This document shows positions 13,201 through 25,947 of a DNA stretch of 64,000 nt, one piece after another. The stretch covers positions 124,001-188,000 of the forward strand of contig VWPU01017830.1 of NCBI GenBank assembly GCA_013398955.1. The letters run 5' to 3'. The notes under the pieces were generated by a model. It had not been told where the DNA came from and searched no databases. It was given only the letters and a program-made list of their open reading frames with translations. Each line of letters opens with the position of its first letter. Position 1 is the stretch's first letter. This stretch comes from Callaeas wilsoni. Taxonomy: Eukaryota; Chordata; Aves; Passeriformes; Callaeidae. Position numbers and translations under genes: made by a program.

Positions 13201-16200
13201 ACTTTCTTTTCCTGCCTAAACATATTTATATGGAATGCTATAATCTCCTGTGCCATCTTCATGATCTTCTATGAACTATTGTGGATTGTGACTTGGGACC
13301 TATACTTGGAGGAGGACTGACAATTTTTATGCCTGAACCTTCTCTAGAAATTCTTTGAATTGGCTATTAGCATTTCAGCCACCCAGAATATCAAATCTGA
13401 ATCTTTGCAACTAGTCAGACCCATTAATATGGGGAATTGTAGAGAAATGGAGGAAAGAATTAGGGCCATATTTAAGAAAATTTACTTTTGGAGGAAAATA
13501 CTTTATGTAACCACTTGCCAGGCTTTGAGTTCATGCTATTACTTTTCTGTAAGTCAGAACTGATGTTACTTTAAGGGCAAAATTTGAAAATATTATAGAA
13601 TTTATGAAATTTCTTTTCATAACCTAGATTTCCCAGGTCTTTAGAAAAGAAAAAAAATCCCCAAAATATAGAGGGTCTCCTTTCCTCATAAGGATGTACC
13701 TGGCATGTAGCCAGAAAACAGAAAATGGCAGTGTATTTCTTTTTCCATATTATGCCTCTACAAGTTCTAAATCTGCAAGTAGTAAGAAAAATGCTTCCCC
13801 AGAGGGAAATAGTTTTATCCACTGTGATGATAAAAAGACATAGCTATGAAAGCATTGCAACAGCTGACCAGTAAATGTAAGTGGAGACCTATTTCAATTA
13901 CATTGTTTTGGAGTTTGACTGGGCATCCCATATCCTTTATGAAATAATTATCCAGGGAGTAACTGTGGAGAGGAAACATCCTCTCTCACAACCTTCCAGG
14001 AATCACTCATTTCAGAATTTTTTTTTTTAGTGGCTAGGTGATTTTTGCCCGTTCATAAACATCTCCACTACAGATTTTTCTTTTAGACTTTCACTTTCAA
14101 GACTGTGAAAGTTGGCTTTCATTTACACTAATAGCACTAAAAATCAAAGGATAAAAAATGTGTTATTTGTAGGCTGGTGGTTTTTTTTTTTCAAATCTGA
14201 AAAAATAAAAAAATATCTGTAGGTCTGGAAGTGGTGGGAATATTTTTTGCAGTTATTTTCCATGAGATGCTGTTGTTAACAGAATCCGTAGCACTACATT
14301 TGGTACTGTTTCTTCTCGGAGAAAAAAAAAAGGAAAAATGAAAAGAGAATGTTTTACTTTTCAGAATGGAAGTACAAAATAGCAGATCTCTCTTGTGTCA
14401 TGTCACCTTAGAAACTCTCTCTGATGACCAAAGCCAGTAACCAGTGGTCTCATGTAGCAGCAGAGCTGGATTATCTCTCTTCCTTTTCTATTTTAGAATT
14501 AGCATCTGCTTCAACCACAGTGTAAGGATCTGTGTGAGCACATGTGCTTGTGAAATATGCATGGCTGTATGCCTGTGAGTACATGTAGGAATGTGAAAAA
14601 CAGGTTCAAAAGGAATGGGTGAGTTGTATTCATCAGAATGTTGTGTGTTCATTCATGGTCTTGCTTAATGCTGTCCAATTTTTTTTTTTGCCAAAGAAAT
14701 AATAAATGTAAGACCCAACAATAAACCCTTTGCTAAAAAGCCTTTTCTAAAACACTATAATAAACAAACAAGAGAAACTTTAAACTCCTAAGAGCTGTTA
14801 GTTTTGAGTAGAAAAGCTTATAATTTTACCTGACATGTTCGTGAAAAAGCATCACCAACCTGCTTGTGCAATAAAAAAATCTTTGTCATAAATATTAAAG
14901 GGATTTTGAGGAGATGCAGTTTTACTTAAGTAATGGAAATAAGACACCAATGTATGGGTTTGAAATGCAGAATGTTTTTGTCTGTTCAAAGGTTATAACA
15001 AAATCTCTCATCCTCCATTATATTTAAGTGTATTGGATATTAAGTGCCACTTTTGTCAATTCAGAGTAAATTCCTGTTTATATTACTTATTTTAAAAAAT
15101 TATTTTCTTTCTATTACCTTACATCAAAAAGTACTGCCACTATTGGCTGAAGAATTAACTGCCTTTGCAGAAGTAAGTCAGTGAATTTTTTGCTGAGGTC
15201 TTTGGTGATCTTCTGGGGAAATGAGAAGCCACAAGAGTGGTTTATTTCTATAGTACTGATAGTTTGTGACTGCAACAAAAGAAGTGCACTGGAATGGGAT
15301 TTTATTTAACCAGATTTGGACATGAATAGCAGGCAAGATGCCATTGCATTGGCTTTGGTGGAAGCACAGAGCATACTGAATGCTCAGGTTCTTACTCATT
15401 AGGCTAAGCTACCCTGAAGCAGCATCACTGAGGGTATAATTTCTTGGGGTAGTTAGGTAAAGGTAGCTCTGGACGAAATGCACGGGTGCATTCAGACCTC
15501 CCAGCAACAACACTTTGCATTAAGGAGACATTTAATTTTGAATTATTGCCTGAGAAATTTTATCTTCACCTTGTAATTATGTCTTCCCAGGTGTCACTCC
15601 CTGTTGACTCATACTCTAGAAAATTACTCTTAAGGGAATCTAGGGACACACAGGAGCATGGCAGGTTGGTTTTAGTTTAAATATTAATTGATAAAAGTGA
15701 CTGATTATCAACACCAGTAAAAGTCCCATGCAGAACCGTCACTTACCCTATTTTTGTTTAGCATTCTGATTTGTTACCATCCAAGTTTGAGAAATAATGA
15801 ACTCTCTGCTTAAAAATAATGTCTTGATAGATTCACTAAGTGACAAAACTGTTCTGATTTTTGTCAATAGAACTAGAGTTTGGAGCATCTTGTAGTTTTT
15901 AGTATCTTCAGTAATCATATTGATCTAGGTTCCTGGCAATTGGAACAGCCTTTTGATATAACTGTGTCTAGATTTTCTAGACTTTCAATATAAGCAGTGG
16001 AAGGACTGGAAGAGGAGGAGAAATGCAGGTGTGTGTTTTTCCTTATGTTCTTCTGTGTCATGTCATACTGTCAGAAGTGTGCAGTCTTCTGTCAGACAGA
16101 GGCTCTGTCTGCCTGCAGCAGCACCCTGTGGGTCTCACATGAGTTTCTTGCTGAGGCTTCTTCAAAGTCTCTGACATGTTCCTCTACTTGAAATAGGAAC

Positions 16201-17089
16201 TTATCTGCCTTCGCATATTTCTGTAATGTCTTTTGGAAACTTTCCACAGACCTACATTAAAATTTTGTTTGCCTAATGACCAGTGACTTATAGTAAAAAA
16301 GGATGTGTGTACTTGAAGGCAGCTGAGAAATTCCTGCCAGGTAGGACTGGATCCCAGATATGGCCTGGCTGTTTGTCTTGAGCTTTTTCAGGAACAATGT
16401 GATTTGTGATGAAGCTTTCATGAAAGAATCGACTTGCAATGCTGTGTACTGAGCCACGTGAGGTACACCTTATTCTAACAAATAGATTGTCAAAGTGCAT
16501 AGCTTGATCCCTTCCCTATTACAATGGTAAGGCTGTTTATATTTATGTGGGGAAATAGTTTAGAGAGTAAAATGGTTCTGAGTAGTACGATTGTCGTCCC
16601 AGCAGTGATCACTTGAACTGAAAAGTGTCTTCAGCTTTCTTAATACAAAATCAGGAACCATTCTTGTGTATCCTACTTAGCTGATCCATAATGTAATGCT
16701 GAATCCTAGCTGGGGTGGGAGACAATTCAGCCCTTGTATTTCCATTGAGCTTCATCACTCAGTATTTTTTTCAGGAAATTAATTTGTTTGCACAAGTTTT
16801 CTACCAAGTCTGCTTGCTATTTTCTGAATACACTTTCGATATCTTCTGACATACAAGTTCATGTAGTCAAGTATTTAATGGGTTACAATCAGCATGCCAT
16901 CTTGTGACTTCAAAACCCACATAGGCAAAAATCAGTATTTATTATTATAAATATTATCATGTTTACCTACCAAAATTATGTGAGTACTACATATCCTTTT
17001 TTTTCCATTCGTCTCATTGTTGTGAGACCACCAAAAAAAGGAAAAAGGTTTATTTATCCACTGTACTGACAATATCTTCCAAATCTCAC

Positions 17090-17127
17090 TTTTTTTTTTT
17101 TTTTGGTTTGGTTTTGTTTGTTTGTTT
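17090..17127. repeat. T-rich low-complexity tract
   Basis: Fifteen consecutive T residues followed by GGTTTGGTTTTG and (TTTG)n. It could be the tail of an antisense retroelement, but nothing recognisable precedes it. Confidence 0.8.
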
Positions 17128-17216
17128 AGTGATAACCTATGTTCCCACAAGCTGTGTTGTACAGAGTATCTGTAAGCAAAGCAAGCCTAGCCTGGAACAA
17201 TTTTTTTAAGATGTGA

Positions 17217-17240
17217 TTTTTATCTCAACAGAGATAAAAA
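17217..17240. repeat. Perfect hairpin, 10-bp arms
   Basis: TTTTTATCTC, a 4-nt loop AACA, then GAGATAAAAA. No gene end is near, so a terminator role is not suggested. Confidence 0.9.
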
Positions 17241-19856
17241 CATGTTGTTGTAGACCAGGTCTGGTTATGTCTGTTTTTAAAAGGACATGAACCTCCAGCT
17301 GTAACCATGGTGTGGAGTGGCCAGACTGAGCCCCTTATCAGGAGTAAGGCAGCTCCTGCCATGAGCCTGATTTCCAGCTCCCACCTCTGCTCTTCTTCCC
17401 TTTATCATCCCCTTGCCCCAAGTGCTGGGTATGGCACTTCATAGCTGCTGGACAGAAGACAAATGGATACTTGTCATTATTGACACAAGGTAGTTCATAT
17501 TAACTGTTTTATTCCTCCAATCAAGCCCTGGGCTGACTGAGGACAACCTTGGCTTTACAAATCTGAAAACAGGTGAAAGAAGCTTAGCAGATTTTGGTGG
17601 TAAAACTTTATTTTCCTCCATAGTAGCTGAAGAGCTACTTTCCTTCAGTGCCGTCTTAATGTCTTTGAAATGTGTGATAGATACAAACCCTTAATTTCAT
17701 CTCCTGTGTCATATATGAATTAGGGAATGGATACCATAGCAGTGGGTACAATTACTGATGTCTGTTTGTAGTAGCTACCAGAACTGAGTCTGTCTGGCTG
17801 ACTCCCTTCTTTATCTCAGTAACTTTTAGTGCAGTGCTCTCTGAAGCCTCATCATAGGTGCTTTTAATTGATGGAGCTTAAACATATAATTTTCTTTTCA
17901 GTAAGAGGAAAGTTAGCTCTCATTTCCTTACACGAATGTTAGATTTATCATCATTTTAGCCAAGGGAAATTTAAACCAATGCGTTTTTTTCAAGTACATC
18001 CCCAGACAATGAAGGATCTTAGAAACCATCAACAGAGACAAGCAGTCATCACGCCAAATCAGTTAGAAATGCTGATGGAGTGAAACACTATTTGTTGTTA
18101 TAATTCAGAGCCATAAATTCTCTTGAGACCTTAGATGTCTGAACCATCTGCCCTTTGGCACCTCTGCAGCAAATGGTAAATCCATCGGTATCACATATGA
18201 GACATCTGTTCTCAAGCCCTATTTATTCTTGACTTGGGGAAATCTCTTTTTTGTTCACACTTCATAAGATTAATCCTAACTACTGGCCTCAAACTTGTCC
18301 TTTTAGTACCTCTGCTACCTATTTTGGAGGAATAATTATTCCTTATTTAGTTTGCTGGCTCATAGGAATCCTTTTCCTAGGCACTTATCTCTCTCTGTGT
18401 CTGGGCACTTAGCCCAGGCTGTAGATTTCAAAGGCAGCAGGGTGCCAAGAGGTTAGACGCTGTAATGTTGTGAATACCTTTGTGGATCCAGCAATTTATC
18501 ATTAGCTGAAAATTGATATCCTGTTATTTGTTTGAGCAACAGTTGTATATTGCAATATATAGGTAAGGATGTATACAAAGTGTTTTGTGTGTTGGAGATC
18601 ACCTACGCAATTAATTATAAACGTAGCAACAAGGCTGAAGTGCATTTTATTTTGTTCCTACTAGTGCTTAATACATTCTTCAATGCAGAGATGCCAAGAT
18701 ATACGGTACAGTCATGACTGAACTTGCTGCTGCAATGATGGAATGATGTTTCTACTACACTATTTTCACTGAAAATAGCCTTTTTAGATGATGCAGTTCT
18801 TCATTGCTTGATATCTATTTTGCACAGATTGTAGATGGATGTACGTAGTTTATTATATATATACATTTTGTAATATTTGCATTTGATTTTTATGTGAGTA
18901 GAATGATTTTTTTTTCCTTAAGGGCCATTGCATGAGTAGAAGTAGTTGAAAAATGCACTTACAAAATACATGAGGCAACAAATTATTCCTTTACATAATT
19001 TTTAGGATCTATGTTGCTTTTTGTGCTGAACGACTTCGGGGACAGCTGAGAACCTGGCATATTTTTCGAGTGTTTCTTTTTTTAACAGTGAATTGCTGAT
19101 TGTTAAATTTACAGGATATCTGCTAAATATTTCTCTTACATTTCAGCCTTGGTACTTAAGAAAGCAAGTAAAGGACTTTGAAGTGTCTATCACTATAGCC
19201 TAATATCAGCTTAGATAATTGGTTAAAGCTTTCCACAAGAAAATGTCCATCTTTTCATTATTGGATTTTCAAAAATACCTGCTAAATATAAGGATCATCT
19301 GCTATAAAGGCTTATTTGTTGTTATTGGCAAATTAGTTGTCCATCATGGGGAGCCAGGATATTCGTAAAAATGTGAAGAATGTTGTTGCCATAAAAAGGT
19401 TCTATATTCTATTTTATGACAGATAAAAGTAAATTATTTATGTTATATTGTTGCACTATGTATGGATGGTAAAGAGCTATATACAAACAATTTTTGTTAG
19501 GAATGGCAGGTATTCTGACTTGCAAATGTTATTTCTTTCATGTAAACCAGAGAAGGATTCAGGACAAGCCTGCACTGTAGAATGAATTTCTCAATTGAAT
19601 AAAATAGTAATGTAACATCCCAAGTAATTGATGCATAACTGAAAAAGTGATATGCTTGCCTGTGACTAAAACTGGGTGATGTAATGTGAAAGTTGTTGTT
19701 CTCATACTGGCAGTTGATAATTCCATGCATCAGTTATGCCTTGTCTAAACTTGATTCAAACTTAGGATTTGCCTGTGCAGAGAGCTATTGAAGTCAATGA
19801 GATTCTGCAAAGGCAGCACAAAATCTGATAATGAATTCCCAGCATTTTCTAAGAAT

Positions 19857-20005
19857 AGAATAGAATAGAATAATTTCAGTTGGAAGGGACCTGTGCTGAC
19901 CATGTAGTCCAACTGCCAGACCAAATTAAGGCTGACCAAAAAGTCAAAGCAGGTCATAGTGCATTGTCCAAGGGCCTCTTAATCACTAACAGATTTGGGT
20001 AGCTT
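19857..20005 (-). mobile_element. CR1 LINE 3' fragment, antisense
   Basis: It begins with the (AATAG)n tail-type microsatellite and TTTCAGTTGGAAGGGACCTG, the reverse complement of the CR1 3' end. The text continues in CR1 order (AGTCCAACTGCCAGACCA, CATTGTCCAAGGGCCTCTTA). It is 5'-truncated, as is usual for CR1. The boundary near 20005 is approximate. Confidence 0.88.
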
Positions 20006-20407
20006 TGAACCATTCCTACTCATTTTTTGAATAAAATAAAGAAAAATAAATACCTTTATTTTGTTTCTTTTGCTTGAAGATTAAATACATTAAGCTTAAG
20101 GAAACTTACACAAGGGACCTTGGTAACACCTTCCTCTAGATCTACGTGCCAAGCTTCACCTGGCTGGGCCCTTGTTTTTTGCTCAAATTCTATCACTGAA
20201 GGTGTGCATCAACCTAATTTGTGAAGTACTTTGGAAAAACAGAAGTCTAACATTTTGATAGGAGGGACAAGATGGATGAGAAAGTTGGAAAGCCTCCCCA
20301 TACACAAACAGCCATCTAACTGTGACTTTAGTTGACTAACTGCACTTAATACAAAGAAACGTATGTGCCTCGAAAGATCTTATACATCAGAAGATTAATA
20401 CCAGCAT

Positions 20408-20461
20408 TCATTAAAAATAGAGTATCTCTTTGAAAACTCATTAAAAATAGATCATCTCTTT
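20408..20461. repeat. Tandem duplication, 30-bp period
   Basis: TCATTAAAAATAGAGTATCT and then TCATTAAAAATAGATCATCT are two near-identical copies, each followed by CTTT. Confidence 0.85.
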
Positions 20462-21606
20462 TAATACACATGCTTATTCACACTGAAAACAATCTTCAGT
20501 GTAGAAGTATTTAGATGTAGGGATGCAAAATGTACAATTTGCTTGCGTTTGTCTAGTAACATGTCACTTTTTGTCAGAGCTAAATATTTTCTCATTTTCT
20601 TAATCTTCTGGGTTTATTAATGATTAGATTCCCCACAATAGGCTCTTATGCTTGGAATAACAACATTCAAGAACAAATATTGGTGGGTGTTAGATGTAGT
20701 AATGAGAATCAGGCAATAGTCCTTAGAGAAAAATTAATTAAAATAAGCAAATCAGCAAACAATCAGAAAGATCACCTATGGTATTGGAAGCTGGTAGCAA
20801 TATGGATTCAGTGATTCAAGAAACAGGCTCAAGGAATTCTTCTCTTGCATGCTCAAAAACAGATAACCGTATTGTAATTGGAGAGTAGAGATTCCCCTGA
20901 ACTGGTCTATGAAAGCTATTAGAAATCACTAAGTTTCTGTAGAAATCGGCCCTTTTTACTTGACAGGTAAAATATAAAGATTTCAATCAGCACCCTCTGT
21001 CAGGAAGAAATATAAATATCATCTCTGAGTTTGCGTTCATTTGCTGATTAGTAATTTAGAATATTCAATGACAACTTCTTAAATAATTAAGACAACTCAA
21101 TTAAGAATGTCATAATAACAATTAGAAGTGATCTGTGTGTATTCTCTGCTACATACTCTCTGCTGACAAAGAGAGGTGGTGACAGTACCTGATACCGAAG
21201 AGCCACACTATGAACATTGGGTAGCTGTAAAACTGTGGATCCGCGGTTGAATGCAATGCTGTGGCAAGGCTGGGTTCTCAGTTGCCGTAGATTAGGTACG
21301 TCTGGGGAGCTCAGTCCAGTGGAGCCAGAGTGTGGTGCTTGACAACAGGCCTCAGAATGTTGTTAAAAAATGTACTTAAAATATAAAGTAACAGGTAATT
21401 GTGTTATACTCTTTAATGTAGCATGAAGTGTGTAAGCCTGTACAGAGCATGTTTCAAAATGCATAGATAATGTTCCTTTTGGCTGTGCTGTTGTATTTCA
21501 GATTAGCACCTTGCTTTCTCTGCTTGCCTGGTTAGCTAAGAATTATTTGAAGTGTGGATATTTACTGTGCTAAAATTCTTTTTCTTATCCTTTTAATTTT
21601 TCCTAG

Positions 21607-21742
21607 GAGGTGTTTGTATTGCTCAGTCACTCAAAATCCCTCGGGAACCACGACCAGGAGAATTTGAAAAGATCATTAAGCGCTTGTTGGAAACTCCAAA
21701 TGCTCGAGCAGTCATCATGTTTGCGAATGAAGATGATATTAG
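21607..21742 (+). CDS. GRM8: mGlu8 receptor, coding exon (probably exon 3): ligand-binding domain
   Basis: This 136-bp exon encodes part of metabotropic glutamate receptor 8, a group III presynaptic class C GPCR that couples to Gi/o and lowers cAMP. It starts with two bases completing a Gly codon (intron phase 1) and ends with AG of an Arg codon (phase 2). The translation runs [20 protein letters not shown] and then through [14 protein letters not shown], lobe 2 of the Venus flytrap domain. The Cys in GVCIAQS matches the cysteine that disulfide-bonds this domain to the cysteine-rich domain (mGlu4 Cys249, mGlu2 Cys234). Asn-Glu of FANEDD match mGlu4 Asn286/Glu287 near the agonist pocket. The acceptor is CCTAG; the donor is GTGCCT, weaker than its neighbours. 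Read-through into the intron stops within about ten codons. PREPRPGEF and the context separate it from mGlu7, which has a different, longer loop here; mGlu4 and mGlu6 are closer alternatives. Confidence 0.94.
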
Positions 21743-22219
21743 GTGCCTGTTTCCTAACTTTGTGTTTTGAAGATGTTCCTCTTCACAAAGACGCTTAGTT
21801 GGCTGGTGGAAAATAGACTAACAAAAAAGTTTCAGATTCAATCCTATGTAAAAATTCTTGGAAATCTGATGATAAGAAACTGAGTTGTAATTATAGTGTG
21901 CTGGTCCTTTAATCTGTGTAGTTCCAGACTGCTCTTAGCACCTAAGAGTGCAGTGCCAATAGATTGTTATTTGGTGAGTGAAAAGGAAGAAACCAGTAAG
22001 AAAGCTAGAAAAATACGGCTAAAGATGAAACAAATTAACTTGTATATTACTGTATCTTGAGTTCATTACAGCCATTGTTGAATATGCCTTAGACTGTGAA
22101 TACTATAGATTAATTAGTTATTGTAAGCTTACTTACGCATAACCAAAATAAATGCTGGGGTTTCTCAAGTTCTTTGCAAATGCAAGTTGTTTAATTGGTC
22201 ATTTGTTGTTTGTTTGCAG
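21743..22219 (+). other. GRM8: GRM8 intron between coding exons 3 and 4 (477 bp)
   Basis: A short phase-2 intron with donor GTGCCT and acceptor TGTTTGCAG. It contains nothing recognisable apart from AT-rich sequence. It is very short next to the flanking introns, which exceed 21 kb and 40 kb. Confidence 0.93.
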
Positions 22220-22374
22220 GAGAGTACTGGAAGCAGCCAAAAAAGCTAATCAGTCTGGACATTTCCTCTGGATTGGCTCAGACAGCTGGGGGTCAAAAAT
22301 TTCACCGGTCCAGCAGCAGGAGGAGATTGCAGAAGGAGCAGTAACCATTCTACCCAAAAGAACATCCATAGATG
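22220..22374 (+). CDS. GRM8: mGlu8 receptor, coding exon (probably exon 4): agonist-pocket segment
   Basis: This 155-bp exon begins with the last base of the split Arg codon and ends with the first base of a Gly codon (phase 1). It encodes [20 protein letters not shown], then DSWGSK and a stretch ending KRTSIDG. The Asp-Ser of GSDSWGSK correspond to mGlu4 Asp312/Ser313, which bind the agonist amino group, and the Lys to mGlu4 Lys317, which contacts the acidic side chain of group III agonists. NQS is a conserved N-glycosylation sequon (about Asn298 in human mGlu8). [13 protein letters not shown] and ITILPKR-type residues are shared across group III; combined with the next exon they favour mGlu8. 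The acceptor is TTTGCAG and the donor GTAAGG is strong. If the following intron were retained, translation would stop about 19 codons later. Confidence 0.95.
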
Positions 22375-23308
22375 GTAAGGACATATGTGGCACAAACCTT
22401 TCATGTTCTGTCAAAGTTCAACTACTTTAGGTCTCTTAAAAATAATTGAAAAATCATGTAGTTCTTGATTACAGGGATTTCAGGAAAAGCTTTCCCACCA
22501 AGTTACCTGAGTTGGCCTGATCCAAGAATAATTTAATATCTCTGTTGAGATGAGGAAATGCTGAATCTGTGATTAGGCAATCTTGTAATTTTCTAGTAAT
22601 GATGACAGTTGGGGTTGAGAGCTTCTTAACTATAGCCTGGTCATTCTTTGGGACAAATAAGGAGAGTATTGGATGAATGATAATGAATCAGATTATTCCC
22701 TGGGGAGGAGATTGATCTGTGCCCTGCTTTCCTCTCCTAAACTTACTTTAAGAAGCCACTGTATTAAGAAAGGTTCTGACTTGGTGGATGAAGTGGAAGT
22801 TGGTTTGCAGCACCTTATTCCTGTGAGGGTACTGGATATAGTAACATCTCTTAGTGTCTGGGTAAGTGTGCTAACTGGTAATTGATTAAAAAAAATGAGC
22901 ACTATTGATGTTACATGGGGAATTTAGCCACAGGGAAATACTTGTAAGTACGTAACCCAGATGGGATATGTTAATCATGATTTCATTATGACTGCTGGAT
23001 TGCAGGGGTAAAGCTGGTGATCATCAGGTTTAAGTAGGAATCTTTAATTTCTCAGCTGTTGTCATTAACCATACAAATAGAAGCAGAATTATGGGGGTCC
23101 TGGAAGTCCTTTTGTTCAACAAAGAGGTACCCCATAATTTTAGGTGGCCTTGAAATGAAATCTAATCCTTAGATGCTACTATGTTCATGAAATAGTTTCT
23201 GCCTAAAGCTTTTTCTTGTTCTTATATTTATAAAAAATATGATATTGTCTTTAAATTACTATTTTTATACTGTATCATATTTTAATGCTTCTTCCACTTC
23301 TCTTGTAG
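22375..23308 (+). other. GRM8: GRM8 intron between coding exons 4 and 5 (934 bp)
   Basis: A phase-1 intron with donor GTAAGG and a pyrimidine-rich acceptor ending CTTGTAG. It contains no repeat or RNA gene that I can recognise. Reading frames on both strands around 22673-22902 overlap each other and look fortuitous. Confidence 0.93.
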
Positions 23309-23446
23309 GATTTGATAGATATTTTCGGAGCAGAACACTTGCTAACAATCGAAGAAATGTCTGGTTTGCAGAATTTTGGGAGGAGAATTTTGGATGCAAG
23401 TTAGGATCACATGGAAAAAGAAATAGCAATATCAAGAAATGCACAG
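23309..23446 (+). CDS. GRM8: mGlu8 receptor, coding exon (probably exon 5): back of lobe 1
   Basis: This 138-bp exon begins with GA completing a Gly codon and ends with one base of the next Gly codon, so both flanking introns are phase 1 and the exon is a multiple of three. It encodes [20 protein letters not shown], then [20 protein letters not shown] and IKKCT. The two cysteines (GCKL and KKCT) match the conserved local disulfide pair of mGlu lobe 1 (mGlu1 Cys378-Cys394). The loop between them is the most subtype-specific part: [12 protein letters not shown] fits mGlu8, whereas mGlu4, mGlu6 and mGlu7 have clearly different residues there. The donor is GTAACT. The next expected exon, beginning around Leu-Glu-Arg-Ile-Ala, was not found in the remaining 40.5 kb. 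Confidence 0.96.
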
Positions 23447-25947
23447 GTAACTGTGAAAGTAAAACATTATCTGTAAATTGTTTATAGGAGTGCAGGAAAA
23501 GAACTGTTTTCTTTTCATCACTTTTATGTCTCCCTGCAGTTCTCCAATGCATATTGCTGAGTTGTAAGAAAAGCGTGATATTTTTTCTTAAACCTGAGGA
23601 AAAAAGTTCGTGGACAATATATTAGAAATTTAGTAGTTAATTTGCACAAATACAGCGATGGTACAGATTTTATTAACGACCAGTGGCAGTGGTTCAATTC
23701 CATTTATGTTTTCAATGACCTCCTCTCTCACCCCATCTGCAGTTGTCAATATGATTTTTTTTAGCAAGTGTGTGAATCATGGTAATTCTCATATTGTTAA
23801 CCCTGAAGTATATACAGTGAAAATTAAATTTCTGTTTAAACTATTGAGGTCTTGATAATAGGTCAAGTCTTGAACTCCTTATTTAGTGTACAAACTATGT
23901 TTGAGGATGAAGGAAAAAGCAAATCAATATGTACTTATTACCTCTCCTCATGTGTAAAAGAAGAATTCTATATAAAATTATAAAACTGGAAGCATCTATA
24001 AAGTTTGAACAAAAACTTGAAGTAATTGTCACAAGTTTTTGCAAACCTGCTTGCTGAGGCATCACACCCGGATGCAATTGTCACACCACCTAATACAACA
24101 GGCACATCAGCAGCTGACTTTGATCTTCTCTATGAGATATTGTTTTCTTGCCGTTGCTTGAAAAGTTTATTACGAGAGTGTTACCTTCTATGACTACAGC
24201 AGATTGCTTACGTTACTTTTTGTGTAGATGCTTTTACACTATGTCAGGGCTTCTCATGTAATTTCCTTAATTACTGCCACCACTCCCAGCAATACAGGTT
24301 GTGACCACCATCTCTGTGAGTAGTGCCAGCAGCAGTACACAGTTGTGCTGCACTACATTCATAAGTTGTCTGTGATGTGCCTTGGTTTTCCTGGTGGTGT
24401 CTTCTTTCACCAAATAATATTTTCCCCGTGGAACATAAACTTTTTTGTTCACTTGCTTTCCCAAGATTCCTGGATGCTAGCTGACACTTTCATGCACCCT
24501 TTGCTATAGGGATGCCCTTCCAAATTTTCTGCACACCAGCACTCCACTTCTCCTGGGCTTGTCAGACAGAAACACTGTGAAGTTTCCAAGAACATGCATT
24601 CCTGCACTTTCTGGACCATCAGATTTATTGTATGTGTATTGTGCCATAGACTCAAACACTTACTGCACTGGGCTTCACAAGGCACTCAGATGGAAGTGTC
24701 AGAGCCGTGCATTCACTCTCTCTCAATTCAGCAATGACTTGTCTTCTGCCTTTTACCACATATTTCACACACAAAAAAAGGGTAATATTCAGTTCCTCAC
24801 TGAGCTAAATGATAGCTCATTACTCTAATCCTTTACTCCTTGGCCTCGATTCATATAGCAGTAAGTCACGGCTAGATAGTTACCCATGTCTGGAAAGGGA
24901 TTATTTTGTTATTACTATTTTAAGTGGAAAATGGGTGTGGTTTTTTTGAAGTTCTTCAGGTGGAATGACTGGTGTATGTGTTGTAGTTTGGGAAGTTCTA
25001 AATGTTACGGCAGATGGTTGTATGACTTATCTTAGCCTCATCACATCTGTCAAATTGAATTACCAAGTGAAAAGTAGTGTATAAAATGCATAGGCTGTAT
25101 CTTGATCAAAAATAATTTCTAATTTGAAACAGATATCTGTATATTTTATGAAAAAAATTGTGATATATTCTCTGAACCTGAAAACAGAAAGAAAACACAT
25201 TTTCTGTGCCCAGAAAGTTAACATGGTACCAAGTGATGAGACAAAGACATGAGTGGTCTCATATGACAGTTGCACATGCATTTTCACCAGCAGGGGAAAA
25301 AACAATGAATTCTTCTGCAAAGTACCTACGAGTGATAGGACTCTTGACTAAAACCACTTAGAAATGGCTTGCTGCAATAGAAGTTATCCCCATTCGGACA
25401 GAAGCAGGTCTGACACAAACTGGCAATTCGTCATGATTCCTATGCTTATCTAACTCAAATCTTATCTAACAAAAGTACCTAAAATATGTTCATTTCAAGT
25501 AAAGTGAATCAAGAGATGGTGGGGGTGGTAGTAGGTTCAAAATAAACCTCCTGTGATTTAAGGAAAATGATAGATGGACAATGGGGGAATGACCCCCAGC
25601 CCAATTTAGACTCAGAGAATTACAAATGATACCTTGACACACTCCAGTGTGTTCTTCATACCACAGCCCTCAAAACAAATGAGTGTGTACTATGATCTTC
25701 TATGTCTGCTAAAAATTAAAGGATAACCCACTCATGAATTTATCCTTCCCTTGAGAGGCCTCAGGCATTACCTCATGGCCAAGTCTGCTCTCAAACAATG
25801 GTGGTAAGTGAAAAAAATGGATGAATCCTCAAATTTCAATAAGAATATAAGAGCTGTTACATTTAGTTGTTTATAACTTAATATTGAAAACCTTGAACCT
25901 CGGCCTATCCCCACTGCCATTTTTCATTCCAGTGGGTCTCTGCATGT

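Larger units (their letters stand above)
1..21606 (+). other. GRM8: GRM8 intron (3' part), upstream of coding exon 3
   Basis: Non-coding AT-rich sequence ending in a good splice acceptor: a T-rich tract followed by CCTAG just before 21607. No earlier GRM8 exon is visible; the preceding exon should encode the segment ending in Glu-Ile-Gly, and I did not see it. Contents: two solo LTRs (6452-7048, 8165-8795), one CR1 3' fragment (19857-20005), small tandem repeats, and short inverted repeats near 2.75, 5.5 and 17.2 kb. GC-richer unexplained blocks lie at about 1130-1520, 9990-10340 and 17290-17430. All ATG-initiated reading frames here are short and show no recognisable domain. The intron assignment follows from the exon downstream in the same orientation. 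Confidence 0.85.

Noticed and set aside
22673..22902. 70- and 69-codon frames on opposite strands within the intron between GRM8 exons 4 and 5
   Set aside because: They lie between two verified splice sites and mirror each other; no homology recognised.
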